Source: Solirubrum puertoriconensis (GTDB taxonomy: Bacteria > Bacteroidota > Bacteroidia > Cytophagales > Hymenobacteraceae). Taken from it: a DNA stretch of 64,000 nt. The DNA is taken from positions 3-64,002 of the forward strand of contig NZ_LNAL01000006.1 of assembly GCF_001483135.1 (NCBI RefSeq), in the 5' to 3' direction. The notes under the pieces are model-generated. The model searched no databases, was not told the DNA's origin, and saw only the letters and a program-made list of their open reading frames with translations. Shown piece after piece: positions 16,966 through 25,637 of the stretch (position 1 is its first letter; every line of letters begins with the position of its first letter). Position numbers and translations under genes: made by a program.

Positions 16966-16995
16966 TTGAGCCAGGGCCCGATGGTGGTACCTTTG
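16965..16995 (+). promoter_or_regulatory. Bacteroidota-type promoter for the ATP-grasp gene
   Basis: TTTG at 16965-16968, a 19-base spacer, and TACCTTTG at 16988-16995. This is an exact match to the phylum's sigma consensus (TTTG, N19, TANNTTTG). The predicted start of transcription is about 45 bases before the ATG at 17047. Confidence 0.8.
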
Positions 16996-17046
16996 CGGCC
17001 CATTTGGAGCCGCTGCACCTAGGGCGGTTTTCTTGCTTTCGTACCT

Positions 17047-17946
17047 ATGCATATTGCCTTAGTTTCTTGCGATGCGCTGGCTCAGTACGCCGCTACCAAC
17101 GTAGCCGCCGAAGACCAGCAGCTTGCCGATTACCTCCGCGCCCGCGGCGTGCAGGTCAGCTACGTTTCCTGGACCGATGCCAGCGTGCGTTGGGAAGCCT
17201 TTGATGTGGCCGTGCTGAAGTCGCCGTGGGACTATTTCGACCGCCCCACCGAGTTCCACAGCTGGCTGAACGAGCTCGACGCCCGCGGCGTGCGCCTGCT
17301 CAACCCCACCAACATTGTGCGCCACAACGCCGATAAGCTGTACCTGCGCGCTATGGAGCAGGCCGGTGTGCCCATTGTGCCCACGCACTGGCTGCCCCGC
17401 GGCAGCCGCGTGGAGCCCGCTGCCCTGCTGGCCGAACTCGGTACCGAGCGCCTGGTGCTGAAGCCTTCCGTAAGCGGCGGCGCCAAGGATACCTTTGCCC
17501 TAGGTCTGGCAGAAGCCAATGCGGCCGTGGAGCAGCTACAGGCCCTGGTTGATGAAGCTGACTTCATGGCCCAACCCTTCTTGCCCCAAATCCATACCAC
17601 GGGCGAATGGTCGTTGGTATTTTTTGGTGGACAGCTCAGCCACTGCGTGCGCAAAACCCCCAAGTCGGGCGACTTCCGGGTGCAGCATTTCCACGGCGGG
17701 GCCATCCACCCCGAAACACCGGCCGCCGCTATTCTGGCGGTAGCGCAGGATATCGTCGAGCGCTTTGCCGAAGACTGCCTCTACGCCCGCGTGGATGGAG
17801 TAGAAGCTCCCGATGGCGGTTTCTGGCTGATGGAACTGGAGATGATCGAGCCCTTCCTGTACATGGATTCGGAGGGCGAAGCTGCCTACCAGCGTTACTA
17901 CGAAGCCCTGCTGCGACTAACGCAGGCCACTAAAGTTGAGCTATAG
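17047..17946 (+). CDS. Stand-alone ATP-grasp ligase (RimK/glutathione-synthetase-like)
   Basis: A 299-residue cytosolic protein. It shows an ATP-grasp layout: an N-terminal part with VLKSPWDYFDRPTEFHSWL (57-75), a central RLVLKPSVSGGAKDTF (nucleotide-binding strand and loop), and a C-terminal ARVDG...FWLMELEMIEP, the acidic Mg-binding end. Such enzymes join a carboxylate to an amine or thiol through an acyl phosphate. The WDY motif and length recall the cycloserine enzyme DcsG and its many uncharacterised relatives, but the substrate cannot be read from the sequence. It is monocistronic, with its own clear promoter. Confidence 0.8.
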   Translation: MHIALVSCDALAQYAATNVAAEDQQLADYLRARGVQVSYVSWTDASVRWEAFDVAVLKSPWDYFDRPTEFHSWLNELDARGVRLLNPTNIVRHNADKLYLRAMEQAGVPIVPTHWLPRGSRVEPAALLAELGTERLVLKPSVSGGAKDTFALGLAEANAAVEQLQALVDEADFMAQPFLPQIHTTGEWSLVFFGGQLSHCVRKTPKSGDFRVQHFHGGAIHPETPAAAILAVAQDIVERFAEDCLYARVDGVEAPDGGFWLMELEMIEPFLYMDSEGEAAYQRYYEALLRLTQATKVEL

Positions 17947-18029
17947 CACGAATTTTGGCTACGCCGACCAACGGTTGCAGTCTGCGTCCACGGATAACCG
18001 TTTCTAATAGCTGCTCAGGGTCAGCGGAA

Positions 18030-18131
18030 TGTAGCGTGGGCTTCAGCCCGCGTTTGTTAGAACAATTGCAGTTGAACGAAAAACGCACAACGACACAGTT
18101 CGAGCAAACGCGGGCTGAAGCCCACGCTACA
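18030..18131. repeat. Family A paired inverted repeat, copy 2
   Basis: Arms at 18030-18056 and 18105-18131 are a perfect 27-bp inverted repeat containing GCGTGGGCTTCAGCCCGCG, separated by 48 bases. It sits between the convergent ends of the ATP-grasp and SDR genes. Confidence 0.92.
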
Positions 18132-18141
18132 CCGCTACAGC

Positions 18142-18927
18142 TTAAAACCCGTAGCCCACAAAGCCGCCATCGACCGAAAGCGTTTGGCCGGTGATGTAGC
18201 TGGCAGCGGGCAAGCTCAGGAAGGCCACGGCCGCGGCTACCTCGTGCGGCTCGCCTACGCGGCGCATGGGGGTGCGGTCGAGCACGTTCTGCAGGTAGCT
18301 CTCGTTGCTGAGCACTCCGGCGGCCAGTGGCGTGCTGATGTACCACGGCGCTACGCAGTTCACCCGAACGCCGTCGGGGGCCCACTCGGCGGCCAGGTAG
18401 CGGGTAAGCTGCACCATGGCGGCCTTCGTCATGGCGTACACGGCGCCGGTGCGCACAGCGGTAAGCCCCGCCACCGATGATATATTCACGATGCTGCCCT
18501 GCTGGTTGGCCTTCAGCAGGGGGTAAGCCAGCTGGCACAGGTGAAAAGCCGAGTCGAGGTTGGTTTGCATCACGTGGCGGTACTCCTCGTCGGAGTACGC
18601 CGTGGTGGGCTTGCGGATGTTGGTGCCCACGTTGTTCACCAGCCCATCGAGCCGACCAAACTGCGCCTGTATTTGCTCCACTAAGGTTTGGCGGCCAGCA
18701 GCCGTGCTCACGTCGGCGGGTATGGCATGGGCATCGAGGCCTTGCTGCTGCCACTCGGCTACGGCCTGCTGCAGCGGCGCGGGACGGCGCGCGGCCGCTA
18801 CCACCGTAGCCCCAAAGCCAAGCAGCTCGGCCGCCACGGCCGCGCCAATGCCCGCCGAAGCACCCGTTACCAAAAAAACACGGCCTTGTAGCGACCAGCA
18901 CGTTGCTGCATCAGCAGGAAAAGGCAT
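18142..18927 (-). CDS. Short-chain dehydrogenase/reductase (tropinone-reductase-like)
   Basis: A 261-residue classical SDR. The cofactor motif TGASAGIG is at 21-28 and NNVG at 98-101. The catalytic Ser150/Ser151, Tyr164 and Lys168 lie in [21 protein letters not shown]. The GTNIRKPT stretch after NNVG is characteristic of the tropinone-reductase-like branch, whose bacterial members act on unknown alcohols or ketones. Arg46-Arg47 after the second strand suggests NADP preference. The C-terminus ([16 protein letters not shown]) is standard. It is a single gene with no pathway partners nearby, so the substrate is unknown. Confidence 0.92.
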   Translation of the reverse strand: MPFPADAATCWSLQGRVFLVTGASAGIGAAVAAELLGFGATVVAAARRPAPLQQAVAEWQQQGLDAHAIPADVSTAAGRQTLVEQIQAQFGRLDGLVNNVGTNIRKPTTAYSDEEYRHVMQTNLDSAFHLCQLAYPLLKANQQGSIVNISSVAGLTAVRTGAVYAMTKAAMVQLTRYLAAEWAPDGVRVNCVAPWYISTPLAAGVLSNESYLQNVLDRTPMRRVGEPHEVAAAVAFLSLPAASYITGQTLSVDGGFVGYGF

Positions 18928-19064
18928 ACAAGAAGTAGTTAGAAGTTGGTATTTGGTAGTGGGTCTGAGCAGGTGGTAATCAGCAGCGAGTACCGAAGCA
19001 TGGGGAGGCCTAAACGCCAGCCAAGGCGCGGAATGCCTGTCTACTACTCAATACCCAGTACCAA

Positions 19065-19781
19065 TTACTTGCCTAATTGGTATTCGAGTTTTAGCGTAAC
19101 AGTGCCGTAGCCATCGTTGCGGTCGGGGTTGCCGCGTTGGCTCACGTCGTCGAGGTGGTCGGTAGTGGTGAAGCCGTACGCGCCCTCAGCCGTGAGCCAA
19201 AACCGGCGAGTAAGGAAAAACGACAAGCCGCCACCCACGGGTACCGTAATGCCGGTGGCGGTGTAATCGGGCCGCTCGGGCGAAAGGTAGGTGGTGGAGT
19301 TGGTGGGGCGCTCGGTGCCGTTGTAGGCCTTGGGGTTATAGAGCAGGTAGCCCACCCCGGCTTTCAGAAAAGGCTTTACGCGAGCAAAACGGTTGCGCGT
19401 GCCGGCGTACCACGATGGGTCGCGCAGCGGCTCGTAGCGCACAAACGCCGCAACCGCCAAGTTGCGCCCCCTAAACGCCAGGTTGCGCTCGGGCAATTGG
19501 TCGCGGGCTCCGATTTGGAAGGCAGTGGCCTCGCCGCCCACGCTCCAGTGCGGGCGCCAGGTGTACACCAAGCCGAGCTGCCCGGCGGGTCCAATAAAGT
19601 TGTCGCCTAGGTTCGCGGTAAGGTCGCCGTTGTACAGGGCAATACCGCCGCCAACCGACAGGCGCAGCGGCCCCCGGAAGTAAGCGCGGCCTTGCGCATC
19701 GAAGTGGCGGCGCGGGGCTTGTGCCGACGCGGCCAGCGGCGCCAGCAAGGCTGCCCCGAGCAATAAGTTGGTTATGCGCAC
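19065..19781 (-). CDS. Outer-membrane beta-barrel protein
   Basis: A 238-residue exported protein. A signal peptide (MRITNLLLGAALLAPLAASAQA) is followed by alternating hydrophobic/polar strands with Gly and aromatic ends, such as LRLSVGGGIALYNGDLTANLG, WSVGGEATAFQIGARDQ and FLKAGVGYLLYNPKAY. It ends in VTLKLEYQLGK. This is the pattern of small outer-membrane barrels of the OmpA/porin-like type in Bacteroidota. It has no catalytic motif. The TPR gene lies upstream on the same strand, 71 bp away with a hairpin between, so co-transcription is uncertain. Confidence 0.8.
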   Translation of the reverse strand: MRITNLLLGAALLAPLAASAQAPRRHFDAQGRAYFRGPLRLSVGGGIALYNGDLTANLGDNFIGPAGQLGLVYTWRPHWSVGGEATAFQIGARDQLPERNLAFRGRNLAVAAFVRYEPLRDPSWYAGTRNRFARVKPFLKAGVGYLLYNPKAYNGTERPTNSTTYLSPERPDYTATGITVPVGGGLSFFLTRRFWLTAEGAYGFTTTDHLDDVSQRGNPDRNDGYGTVTLKLEYQLGK

Positions 19782-19799
19782 GAAGGAGAGGAATGGTAA

Positions 19800-19830
19800 G
19801 CAGCCCGCTTACGCCAGCGGCGCGGGCTGC
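19800..19830. terminator. Hairpin between the TPR and outer-membrane genes
   Basis: GCAGCCCGC at 19800-19808 pairs with 19822-19830. It lies downstream of the TPR gene on the minus strand. No T-run follows, so it may only attenuate transcription or stabilise the RNA. Confidence 0.4.
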
Positions 19831-19852
19831 GTTGTGGGCAAAGGGCTGCGGC

Positions 19853-20578
19853 TTACTTAAACAAGCCTTTCGGATCGGGCATTTTGTCTTTCAGGCTGGT
19901 CACTAACTCAAAGTCGACGCCGCTGAAATTAAGCGTGCTGCTCTTGTGCAACGACTCCCAAGCTTGGGCAAAGTCGTTTTGGTAGAACTGCACCCACGCC
20001 AGCTGTTGCCAGGCGTACGAGCTGTTTGCATCGGTTGCAATGGCCTTGCGCAATTGCTCCTCGGCGCCCTTCAAGTCTTTGGTCTTTTTGGTTTGGCCGT
20101 AGCGCAACAAATAGCCGCTGCCTAGGTCGGCAAGCAGTTGGGCATTGTTGGGCGATAGTGCCAAGCCTTGGCTGAACAAGCCGATGGCTTGGTCGGGTGA
20201 GGTGTTGGCAGCTAGCAAGCCCAAGCCGCGGTAGGCATCAGGGTTCTTGGGGTCGAGCAGCCAAGCCAAGTTAAAGCGGTAACGCGCCGTATCGGCTTGG
20301 CCCTCGTTGATGTATTCGTAGCCTTTGTTGGCAAAAAACTGGCTGGCTTCGGTACGCGACGCAAAGCTTTGCTCCAGGCCTTTAAGGTACGGCTCGCCCA
20401 CCAATTGCTGCGCGGCTTGCGGCGTAAGGCCCCCAAACAGCGGCAGCTGCCGGCGGGCCGCCAACGACAAATCGGCCGCAGCGGCGCCCTTCACTTTGGT
20501 TTTCACTTTTTGGGCAGTGGCCGGTGCGCCTGCGCCCAGCAGGGCGGCCAGGGCCCCAATCAAAACATGGTATTTCAT
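19853..20578 (-). CDS. Secreted TPR-repeat protein
   Basis: A 241-residue exported protein. The signal peptide MKYHVLIGALAALLGAGAPA is followed by a basic stretch and then TPR-like helical repeats from about residue 80. Examples are ASQFFANKGYEYINEGQADT, AYRGLGLLAANTSPDQAIGL, AQLLADLGSGYLLRYG and SYAWQQLAWVQFYQNDFAQAWESL. TPR proteins are protein-binding scaffolds; the partner is unknown. Upstream, the minus-strand sequence TACCTTTA around 20606-20613 is one base off the -7 consensus. It is followed by a small barrel gene on the same strand. Confidence 0.82.
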   Translation of the reverse strand: MKYHVLIGALAALLGAGAPATAQKVKTKVKGAAAADLSLAARRQLPLFGGLTPQAAQQLVGEPYLKGLEQSFASRTEASQFFANKGYEYINEGQADTARYRFNLAWLLDPKNPDAYRGLGLLAANTSPDQAIGLFSQGLALSPNNAQLLADLGSGYLLRYGQTKKTKDLKGAEEQLRKAIATDANSSYAWQQLAWVQFYQNDFAQAWESLHKSSTLNFSGVDFELVTSLKDKMPDPKGLFK

Positions 20579-20943
20579 GAACTAAGGGTTTCGCCTTGCT
20601 GGGTAAAGGTAGCCTCGCCCCATGCTTAGACAGCAAGCTAAACGTGCAGAGGTGCCACTCTAGTGCACAACCTAGTGCGCCGAGGAGTTTGGCGGTAAGA
20701 TTAATAAAATACATTGGCAGGGGGGCACGGTGCTTTGCAAGCGCAATGCGAGCGTTGCGCCGCTAGGTGCCATAAGCTGCGGCAGTACTGCCTGGTAAGC
20801 CAAGAAAAGCAGCGGCACGCAACGGCGCTGGTGCGGCGCCGCACGTTTGTACACAGCAATCTGGCTTTGATCGGGTGCGTCAAAACCCTAGGTGCCCGAA
20901 AGCAGTTACTTCGCGCCGAGGCCCGGCCACAAACATTCCGACT
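20579..20943. other. 365-bp divergent intergenic region
   Basis: Separates the TPR gene (minus) from the APC permease (plus). It holds a near-consensus -7 (TACCTTTA, minus strand, about 20606-20613) for the TPR gene and an AT-rich patch TTAATAAAATACATT at about 20700. TTTG motifs at 20846 and 20866 do not have a correctly spaced -7. I see no gene; the open frames here have no family character. Confidence 0.4.
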
Positions 20944-22323
20944 ATGCCCACAACCTCTACCACCAACTCGGCCGATACACTACGCCGCGAGCTGGGCTTG
21001 CTGCAAGCCACTGCCCTCAACATGATCGACATGGTGGGCATTGGGCCGTTTGTGGTGCTGCCGCTGGTAATGCAGCTGCTCGGCCCCTGCTTTTTGTGGG
21101 CGTGGGTGGCGGGGGCGGTGCTCTCGGTGATTGATGGGCTGATTTGGTCGGAGCTGGGTGCCGCGTACCCCGAGGCCGGTGGTTCGTACCGTTTCCTGAA
21201 GCTGGCTTACGGCGAGCACACCTGGGGCCGGCTGATGTCGTTTTTGTACGTGTGGCAAACCCTGGTGCAGGCCCCGCTGGTGGTGGCCTCGGGCGCCATT
21301 GGCTTTGCGCAGTACTTCGCTTACTTGGTGCCGTTGCCTGAGTGGTGGCAGCCCAAGCTAGTGAGCGGCACGGTGGTAGTGTTGCTGGTGGCGCTGTTGT
21401 ACCGGCGCATTGGCTCGGTGGGCAAGCTGGGCGTGGCTTTGTGGGTGGGCGTGTTGGTGCTGATGGTAGGCCTGATTGGCAGCGGCCTGTTACTGGGCCA
21501 CGAGCCGGTGCCGTTTCCGCCGCTCACGCCGGTAGCCGCGGCCGATGCCGCCAAGGGCTGGTTTGTGCTGCCGGCAGTGGCCCTAGGTCAGGCCAGCGTC
21601 AAAACCATCTACAGCTACTTGGGCTACTACAACGTGTGCCACCTAGGGGCCGAAATCAGGCAGCCGGCACGCATTATCCCGCGGGCTATTTTTCTGAGCA
21701 TACTGGGCATTGCGGCGCTGTACCTGCTGCTCAACTACAGCGTGGCGCGCGTGCTGCCCTGGGCCGAAGCGGCGCAGTCGGAGTTTATTGTGAGCACCTT
21801 TGTGGAGCGGCTGTTTGGCCACAAGGCAGCTTTAGCAGCCACGGCGCTGGTGCTGTGGGTGGCGTTTGCCTCGTTGTTTGCGGTGTTGCTGGGCTATTCG
21901 CGCATTCCGTACGCCGCCGCAGCCGATGGCGAGTTTTTGCCGGTGTTTGCGCGCCTGCACCCCACCAAGCACTTCCCGTACGTGTCGTTGCTGGTGCTGG
22001 GTGGGGCGGGCTTTGTGTTCAGCCTGCTATTTAAGCTGGCTGCAGTGATCAACGCCATTCTGGCCATGCGCATCTTGGTGCAGTTTGTGGGCCAAGCGGT
22101 AGGGTTGGTGCTGTTGCGGCGGCGTAGGGGCACGGCGGGCTTGCCTTTCCGAATGCCGCTTTACCCGCTGCCAGTGGTGGCCGCCGTAGTGGTATGGCTC
22201 CTGGTTTTGTGGAGTACAGGATGGTCATTCATGCTCTCGGGCCTGGCCGTCATTGCCCTAGGTGCGCTCGTTTTTCTGGGGATCAACAGGCGGCAAGGGC
22301 GTTGGCCGTTTGAGCAGCGTTAG
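20944..22323 (+). CDS. APC-family amino acid permease
   Basis: A 459-residue inner-membrane transporter with about 12 hydrophobic segments. The start chosen is the ATG at 20944 (MPTTSTTNSADTLRRELGLL); 23 further codons upstream look unstructured. The first helix carries ALNMIDMVGIGPFVVLPLVM, the broken-helix substrate site of the APC fold (GIG motif). AYPEAGGSYRFLKLAYG follows in the usual place after helix 2. A QASVKTIYSYLGYYNVCHLG motif marks helix 6. It likely imports or exchanges an amino acid using the proton gradient; the specificity is unknown. Confidence 0.9.
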   Translation: MPTTSTTNSADTLRRELGLLQATALNMIDMVGIGPFVVLPLVMQLLGPCFLWAWVAGAVLSVIDGLIWSELGAAYPEAGGSYRFLKLAYGEHTWGRLMSFLYVWQTLVQAPLVVASGAIGFAQYFAYLVPLPEWWQPKLVSGTVVVLLVALLYRRIGSVGKLGVALWVGVLVLMVGLIGSGLLLGHEPVPFPPLTPVAAADAAKGWFVLPAVALGQASVKTIYSYLGYYNVCHLGAEIRQPARIIPRAIFLSILGIAALYLLLNYSVARVLPWAEAAQSEFIVSTFVERLFGHKAALAATALVLWVAFASLFAVLLGYSRIPYAAAADGEFLPVFARLHPTKHFPYVSLLVLGGAGFVFSLLFKLAAVINAILAMRILVQFVGQAVGLVLLRRRRGTAGLPFRMPLYPLPVVAAVVVWLLVLWSTGWSFMLSGLAVIALGALVFLGINRRQGRWPFEQR

Positions 22324-22448
22324 GTCAACAAAATCGGCAGGTTTATAAAACCACAAATAGGAAGCAGATAGGGGGGTATATGAGAGCAAGGAGGCAGAAA
22401 AAACTTATATAAAATGGTATTGATCAATTATTAACTATTAAATTATGT

Positions 22449-23195
22449 ATGTTTTTGCCGCTCCTTGTGCCACCGTTTATCCACCCGAAGGCTATGCTAC
22501 CCACATTCGACCGCGTAATACTGGAGTGGCTAAACCAGTATGTGCACCAATCTGCTCTGCTCGATACCTGCCTCGATTTTTTGAGTTATAACAATTTACT
22601 GAAGGGGGTAATTTTCACCGTGGTGTTGTGGTGGACGTGGTTTAAGTGCGGCGACACGCCCAGCGGCAATGCCTGCCGCAGCATCGTTATAGGCGTGTTG
22701 GCAGGGTGCTTCGTTGGCATGGCCGCAACGCGCATGCTTACGCACGCATTTCCGGAGCGCCCGCGGCCCCTGCACAACACCGAGATGCAACTCGAGCCGG
22801 TACACCCGCAGCTGTTGGCCGACTCGGCCGATAACAGCTCTTTCCCGAGCGACCACGCCACCATCTTCTTTGCGTTGGCCACCGGAATGCTATTTCTGTC
22901 GCGGCCTATTGGCATTGCGTCGCTGCTCTACGTGGTGTTCTTTATCTGCGTGCCCCGGCTCTACCTAGGGCTGCATTACCCCACCGATTTGGTAGCGGGC
23001 GGCATCATTGGCGTGGCTACGGCCGTAGCGGCCAACCTGCCCGCCGTGCGGCAGCGCTATTGGCTGCCCATTGTGCAATGGCATTATAAGCACCCCAGCC
23101 CCTTCTATGTTGGCTTCTTTCTGATGAGCTACCAACTCGACGAGCTGTTTGCCGGCGTGCGTCAGCTAATGCACTTTGTGGCAAACCTCATATAG
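22449..23195 (+). CDS. PAP2-family membrane phosphatase
   Basis: A 248-residue integral membrane enzyme with the three PAP2 motifs. ERPRP is around Arg104, SSFPSDHA around His136, and RLYLGLHYPTD contains Arg170, His176 and Asp180. These act on lipid phosphates such as undecaprenyl pyrophosphate or phosphatidate at the outer face of the inner membrane. The start may be the ATG at 22449 or at 22494 (MLPTFDRVILEWLNQ); the second fits the family better. The 125 bp upstream are strongly AT-rich (ATTATTAACTATTAAATTATG), unlike the rest of the window. Confidence 0.9.
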   Translation: MFLPLLVPPFIHPKAMLPTFDRVILEWLNQYVHQSALLDTCLDFLSYNNLLKGVIFTVVLWWTWFKCGDTPSGNACRSIVIGVLAGCFVGMAATRMLTHAFPERPRPLHNTEMQLEPVHPQLLADSADNSSFPSDHATIFFALATGMLFLSRPIGIASLLYVVFFICVPRLYLGLHYPTDLVAGGIIGVATAVAANLPAVRQRYWLPIVQWHYKHPSPFYVGFFLMSYQLDELFAGVRQLMHFVANLI

Positions 23196-23262
23196 CTCGG
23201 CCGTAAATCTGGTTGCGCCAAGTATCTTGGGCAGTTATTATCTACCCTTGATTACTTAATTC

Positions 23263-23958
23263 ATGCGCCTTTTTAAGGTTCTGGCAGTTGCTGCTGTGGT
23301 GCTGAGCAGCAGTGGCTGCGGCTCGGTGCACTGGGTTGTAGCTCCGCAAAAATTTACTTTCTCGAAGGCTGCCCCCGTGCTGTATTTGCCGCCGGTGGGG
23401 CTGATCAGCCTAGTCCAAACCGGCAATCAGCCCGCGCCCAGCCCCGAGTTATAGCAGAAAGCAGCCGACCAGCTGCGTACCGCGTTAGTTCAACAACAAG
23501 AGCCGTTGCACCTGAGCGAACAGTTGGCCGTGCCTGCCACAGTACAGCTGCGCCTTCAGCGCGAGGTGCTAGCGGCGGTGCAGCAGCTTATGCGCAGCAA
23601 GCCTCAAAAAGGCACCACTTTGTATCCTGTTGCACCGCTTCCCGTGCTCGATAGCCTTACCGCAGGCGTCCCGGCACGCCACGTGTTGGGAACGGTGCGC
23701 CACGGCTTTACGCGCACATCTGAAAACTACCAAGGCCAAGTAGCCAAAACGCTGGGCGTAGGCCTGCTCACGCTAGGGATGTATGTGCCGGTAGCCGTCA
23801 AGGCTTCAGCCGGGCTGTACGCCTTTGTGTACGATCGGCAATAACACCGCATCGTGTATTTCAGGCGGGTGGTTGAGAATGACCGCGAACCGCTAAAAGA
23901 GCGCGTGCTAAACAAACAGCTACGAACCGTTTTTGCTGAAACCGCCAAGCTAAACTGA
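23263..23958 (+). pseudogene. Lipoprotein gene interrupted by two in-frame stop codons
   Basis: One frame runs from the ATG at 23263 to the TGA at 23956 but contains TAG at 23452 and TAA at 23842. The start is a lipoprotein signal, MRLFKVLAVAAVVLSSSGCG, with a Cys lipobox. Sequence after each stop continues smoothly (QKAADQLRTALVQQQEPLHL, then HRIVYFRRVVENDREPLKER), so there is no frameshift. Each stop is one C-to-T change from a Gln codon, and a Gln codon lies directly beside each stop. The full product would be about 231 residues. It is probably a recent pseudogene; readthrough or a sequencing error cannot be excluded. I do not recognise the family. Confidence 0.75.
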
Positions 23959-24016
23959 GGCATTGGACGCTGGCAGAAGGGCGAGTCTGAAGCGTTTCAG
24001 ACGGAACAAAAACAAC

Positions 24017-24054
24017 GAAGGCCCGGCAGAGTAAAGTAGTTCTGCCGGGCCTTC
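24017..24054 (-). terminator. hemB terminator
   Basis: Perfect 14-bp stem: GAAGGCCCGGCAGA (24017-24030) pairs with 24041-24054. On the minus strand the stem is followed by TTGTTTTTGTT. Confidence 0.85.
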
Positions 24055-24060
24055 AAGTTA

Positions 24061-25053
24061 TTATCCGCGGCGGAGCACCTGCGCAGCTTCCTTAGCGAAG
24101 TACGTCAGGATGGCGTCGGCGCCAGCGCGCTTAATGCTCATCAGTACTTCCAGCATGGTTCGTTCGCCATCAACCCAGCCATTTTGGGCAGCGGCTTTTA
24201 CCATAGCGTACTCACCGGATACGTTGTAGGCCGTTACGGGCAACTGGGTGTTGTCGCGCACTTCCCGAATTACATCGAGGTAGCTCAGGGCGGGCTTAAT
24301 CATCACCATGTCGGCGCCTTCCTGCTCATCGAGGCGCAATTCCCGAATGGCCTCGCGGCGGTTGGCCGGGTTCATTTGGTAACTTTTCTTGTCGCCTTTC
24401 TTCGGGGCCGAACCTAGGGCGTCGCGGAAGGGGCCGTAAAAAGCCGAGGCGTACTTGGCGGTGTAGCTCATGATGCTCACGTGCGAGAAAGCGTTGCGGT
24501 CGAGCACATCACGAATCCAGGCTACGCGGCCGTCCATCATGTCGGAGGGCCCGATGATATCGGCACCGGCACGAGCTTGGGCCAAGGCCATTTGACCAAG
24601 CACCTCTAGCGTGGCGTCGTTCAGGATTTCGCCCGAGTCGGGATCCACAATGCCGTCGTGGCCATCGGAGGAGTAGGGGTCCATGGCCACATCGGTCATG
24701 ATCACCACATCGGGGAAAGCCTTCTTGATTTTCTCGACGGTGCGCACGTACAGCCCATCGGGGTTGTGGCTTTCCTTGGCTAGGCGGTCCTTAAGGCGGT
24801 CGTCGATGCTGGGGAAGGGGGCAAAAGCCTTGATGCCTAGGTCGACGCACTGGCCGATTTCATCCAAGAGGCGGTCGGCCGTGAAGCGTTGAATGCCCGG
24901 CATCGACGTTACCTCAATGGTTTTGTTTTCGCCCTCGATGAGGAACAACGGATAGATAAAGTCGTGCACCGACAGCGTAGTCTCCTGCACCATGTTGCGG
25001 ATAACTTCGGACTTGCGGTTCCGCCGGGGGCGGTGAGTGGGAATTATAGCCAT
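24061..25053 (-). CDS. hemB: Delta-aminolevulinic acid dehydratase (porphobilinogen synthase)
   Basis: Condenses two 5-aminolevulinate molecules to porphobilinogen in heme synthesis. 330 residues. The two active-site lysines are Lys200 (SYTAKYAS) and Lys253 (VMIKPALSY). The region that in zinc enzymes holds three cysteines reads DVAMDPYSSDGHDG (121-134): Asp and Ala replace Cys, which places it with the zinc-independent, Mg-using HemB group. The start at 25053 (MAIIPTHRPRRNRKSEVIRN) fits the family. A TATCTTTG promoter element lies 36 bases upstream and a strong terminator follows. Confidence 0.96.
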   Translation of the reverse strand: MAIIPTHRPRRNRKSEVIRNMVQETTLSVHDFIYPLFLIEGENKTIEVTSMPGIQRFTADRLLDEIGQCVDLGIKAFAPFPSIDDRLKDRLAKESHNPDGLYVRTVEKIKKAFPDVVIMTDVAMDPYSSDGHDGIVDPDSGEILNDATLEVLGQMALAQARAGADIIGPSDMMDGRVAWIRDVLDRNAFSHVSIMSYTAKYASAFYGPFRDALGSAPKKGDKKSYQMNPANRREAIRELRLDEQEGADMVMIKPALSYLDVIREVRDNTQLPVTAYNVSGEYAMVKAAAQNGWVDGERTMLEVLMSIKRAGADAILTYFAKEAAQVLRRG

Positions 25054-25088
25054 GAGAAACGTAGATCAACCGGGCAAAACAGCCGGGG

Positions 25089-25096
25089 CAAAGATA
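25089..25096 (-). promoter_or_regulatory. -7 element of the hemB promoter
   Basis: Minus-strand TATCTTTG, an exact TANNTTTG. No TTTG stands at the ideal -33 distance. It predicts a short leader of about 30 bases before hemB. Confidence 0.6.
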
Positions 25097-25205
25097 AAGT
25101 TGCGCGGGTGCCGCTTTGCGGCAGACAATAATTACGCCCTGAAACAACATTGGCCCGGCATAGATGCCGAGCCAATCGTCGTTAACCAAACCTTCTAATG
25201 TATTC

Positions 25206-25442
25206 CTATCGGTGGATGCTTTTTACCCTAGGTGCCGCGGGGGCCGCTGCTTCGGAGGCAGGTACTACCACGCGCGTTGGCTCGGGGCTTTGCGAGTCGT
25301 GCATCAGCACTACCCGCGTACTGTCGGTATCGAGCATGGCCACGGCGGGCGCCGCGTGCGAGCCAAAAGCCGAGCGGCTTGTTTTGCAGCTGGCCAAGCT
25401 AAGGGCCGCAATACCGAAAAGCAGGGTGTAACGAGCTAGCAT
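25206..25442 (-). CDS. Small lipoprotein
   Basis: A 78-residue product with a lipoprotein signal: MLARYTLLFGIAALSLASCK, with lipobox LASC and Cys19 as the lipidated residue. The mature part is short, rich in Ala, Pro, Val and Ser, and probably unstructured (PTRVVVPASEAAAPAAPRVK). I know of no family. Support for it being real comes from the clean lipobox and a correctly placed promoter (25474-25502). It is a single gene between rocD and hemB. Confidence 0.65.
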   Translation of the reverse strand: MLARYTLLFGIAALSLASCKTSRSAFGSHAAPAVAMLDTDSTRVVLMHDSQSPEPTRVVVPASEAAAPAAPRVKSIHR

Positions 25443-25473
25443 AGAAGTAGGATAAAAAGCAATACCAACGGCA

Positions 25474-25502
25474 CAAACATAGGCCGCGCGGCTGTCGTCA
25501 AA
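25474..25502 (-). promoter_or_regulatory. Promoter of the small lipoprotein gene
   Basis: On the minus strand, TTTG at 25502-25499, a 17-base spacer, then TATGTTTG at 25481-25474. The -7 element is exact and the spacer is two short of the usual 19. Confidence 0.55.
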
Positions 25503-25637
25503 CCGTGCTACTCGCCGAAAGCGTTCCGTGGCAATGCGAATTATCGACTTCGCTAGCTGAGCATCTGATAAGTGCTTAGAAAGCAGCGGTTAGCAGTAGA
25601 GTTCAATAGCTGCATTCAGCCTAAGAACATAAAACAA

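Noticed and set aside
20382-20883. Short minus-strand open frames upstream of the TPR gene
   Set aside because: Cys/Arg-rich random composition with no support.
20875-20943. Longer N-terminus for the APC permease
   Set aside because: The added 23 residues are basic and unstructured; the ATG at 20944 fits the family.
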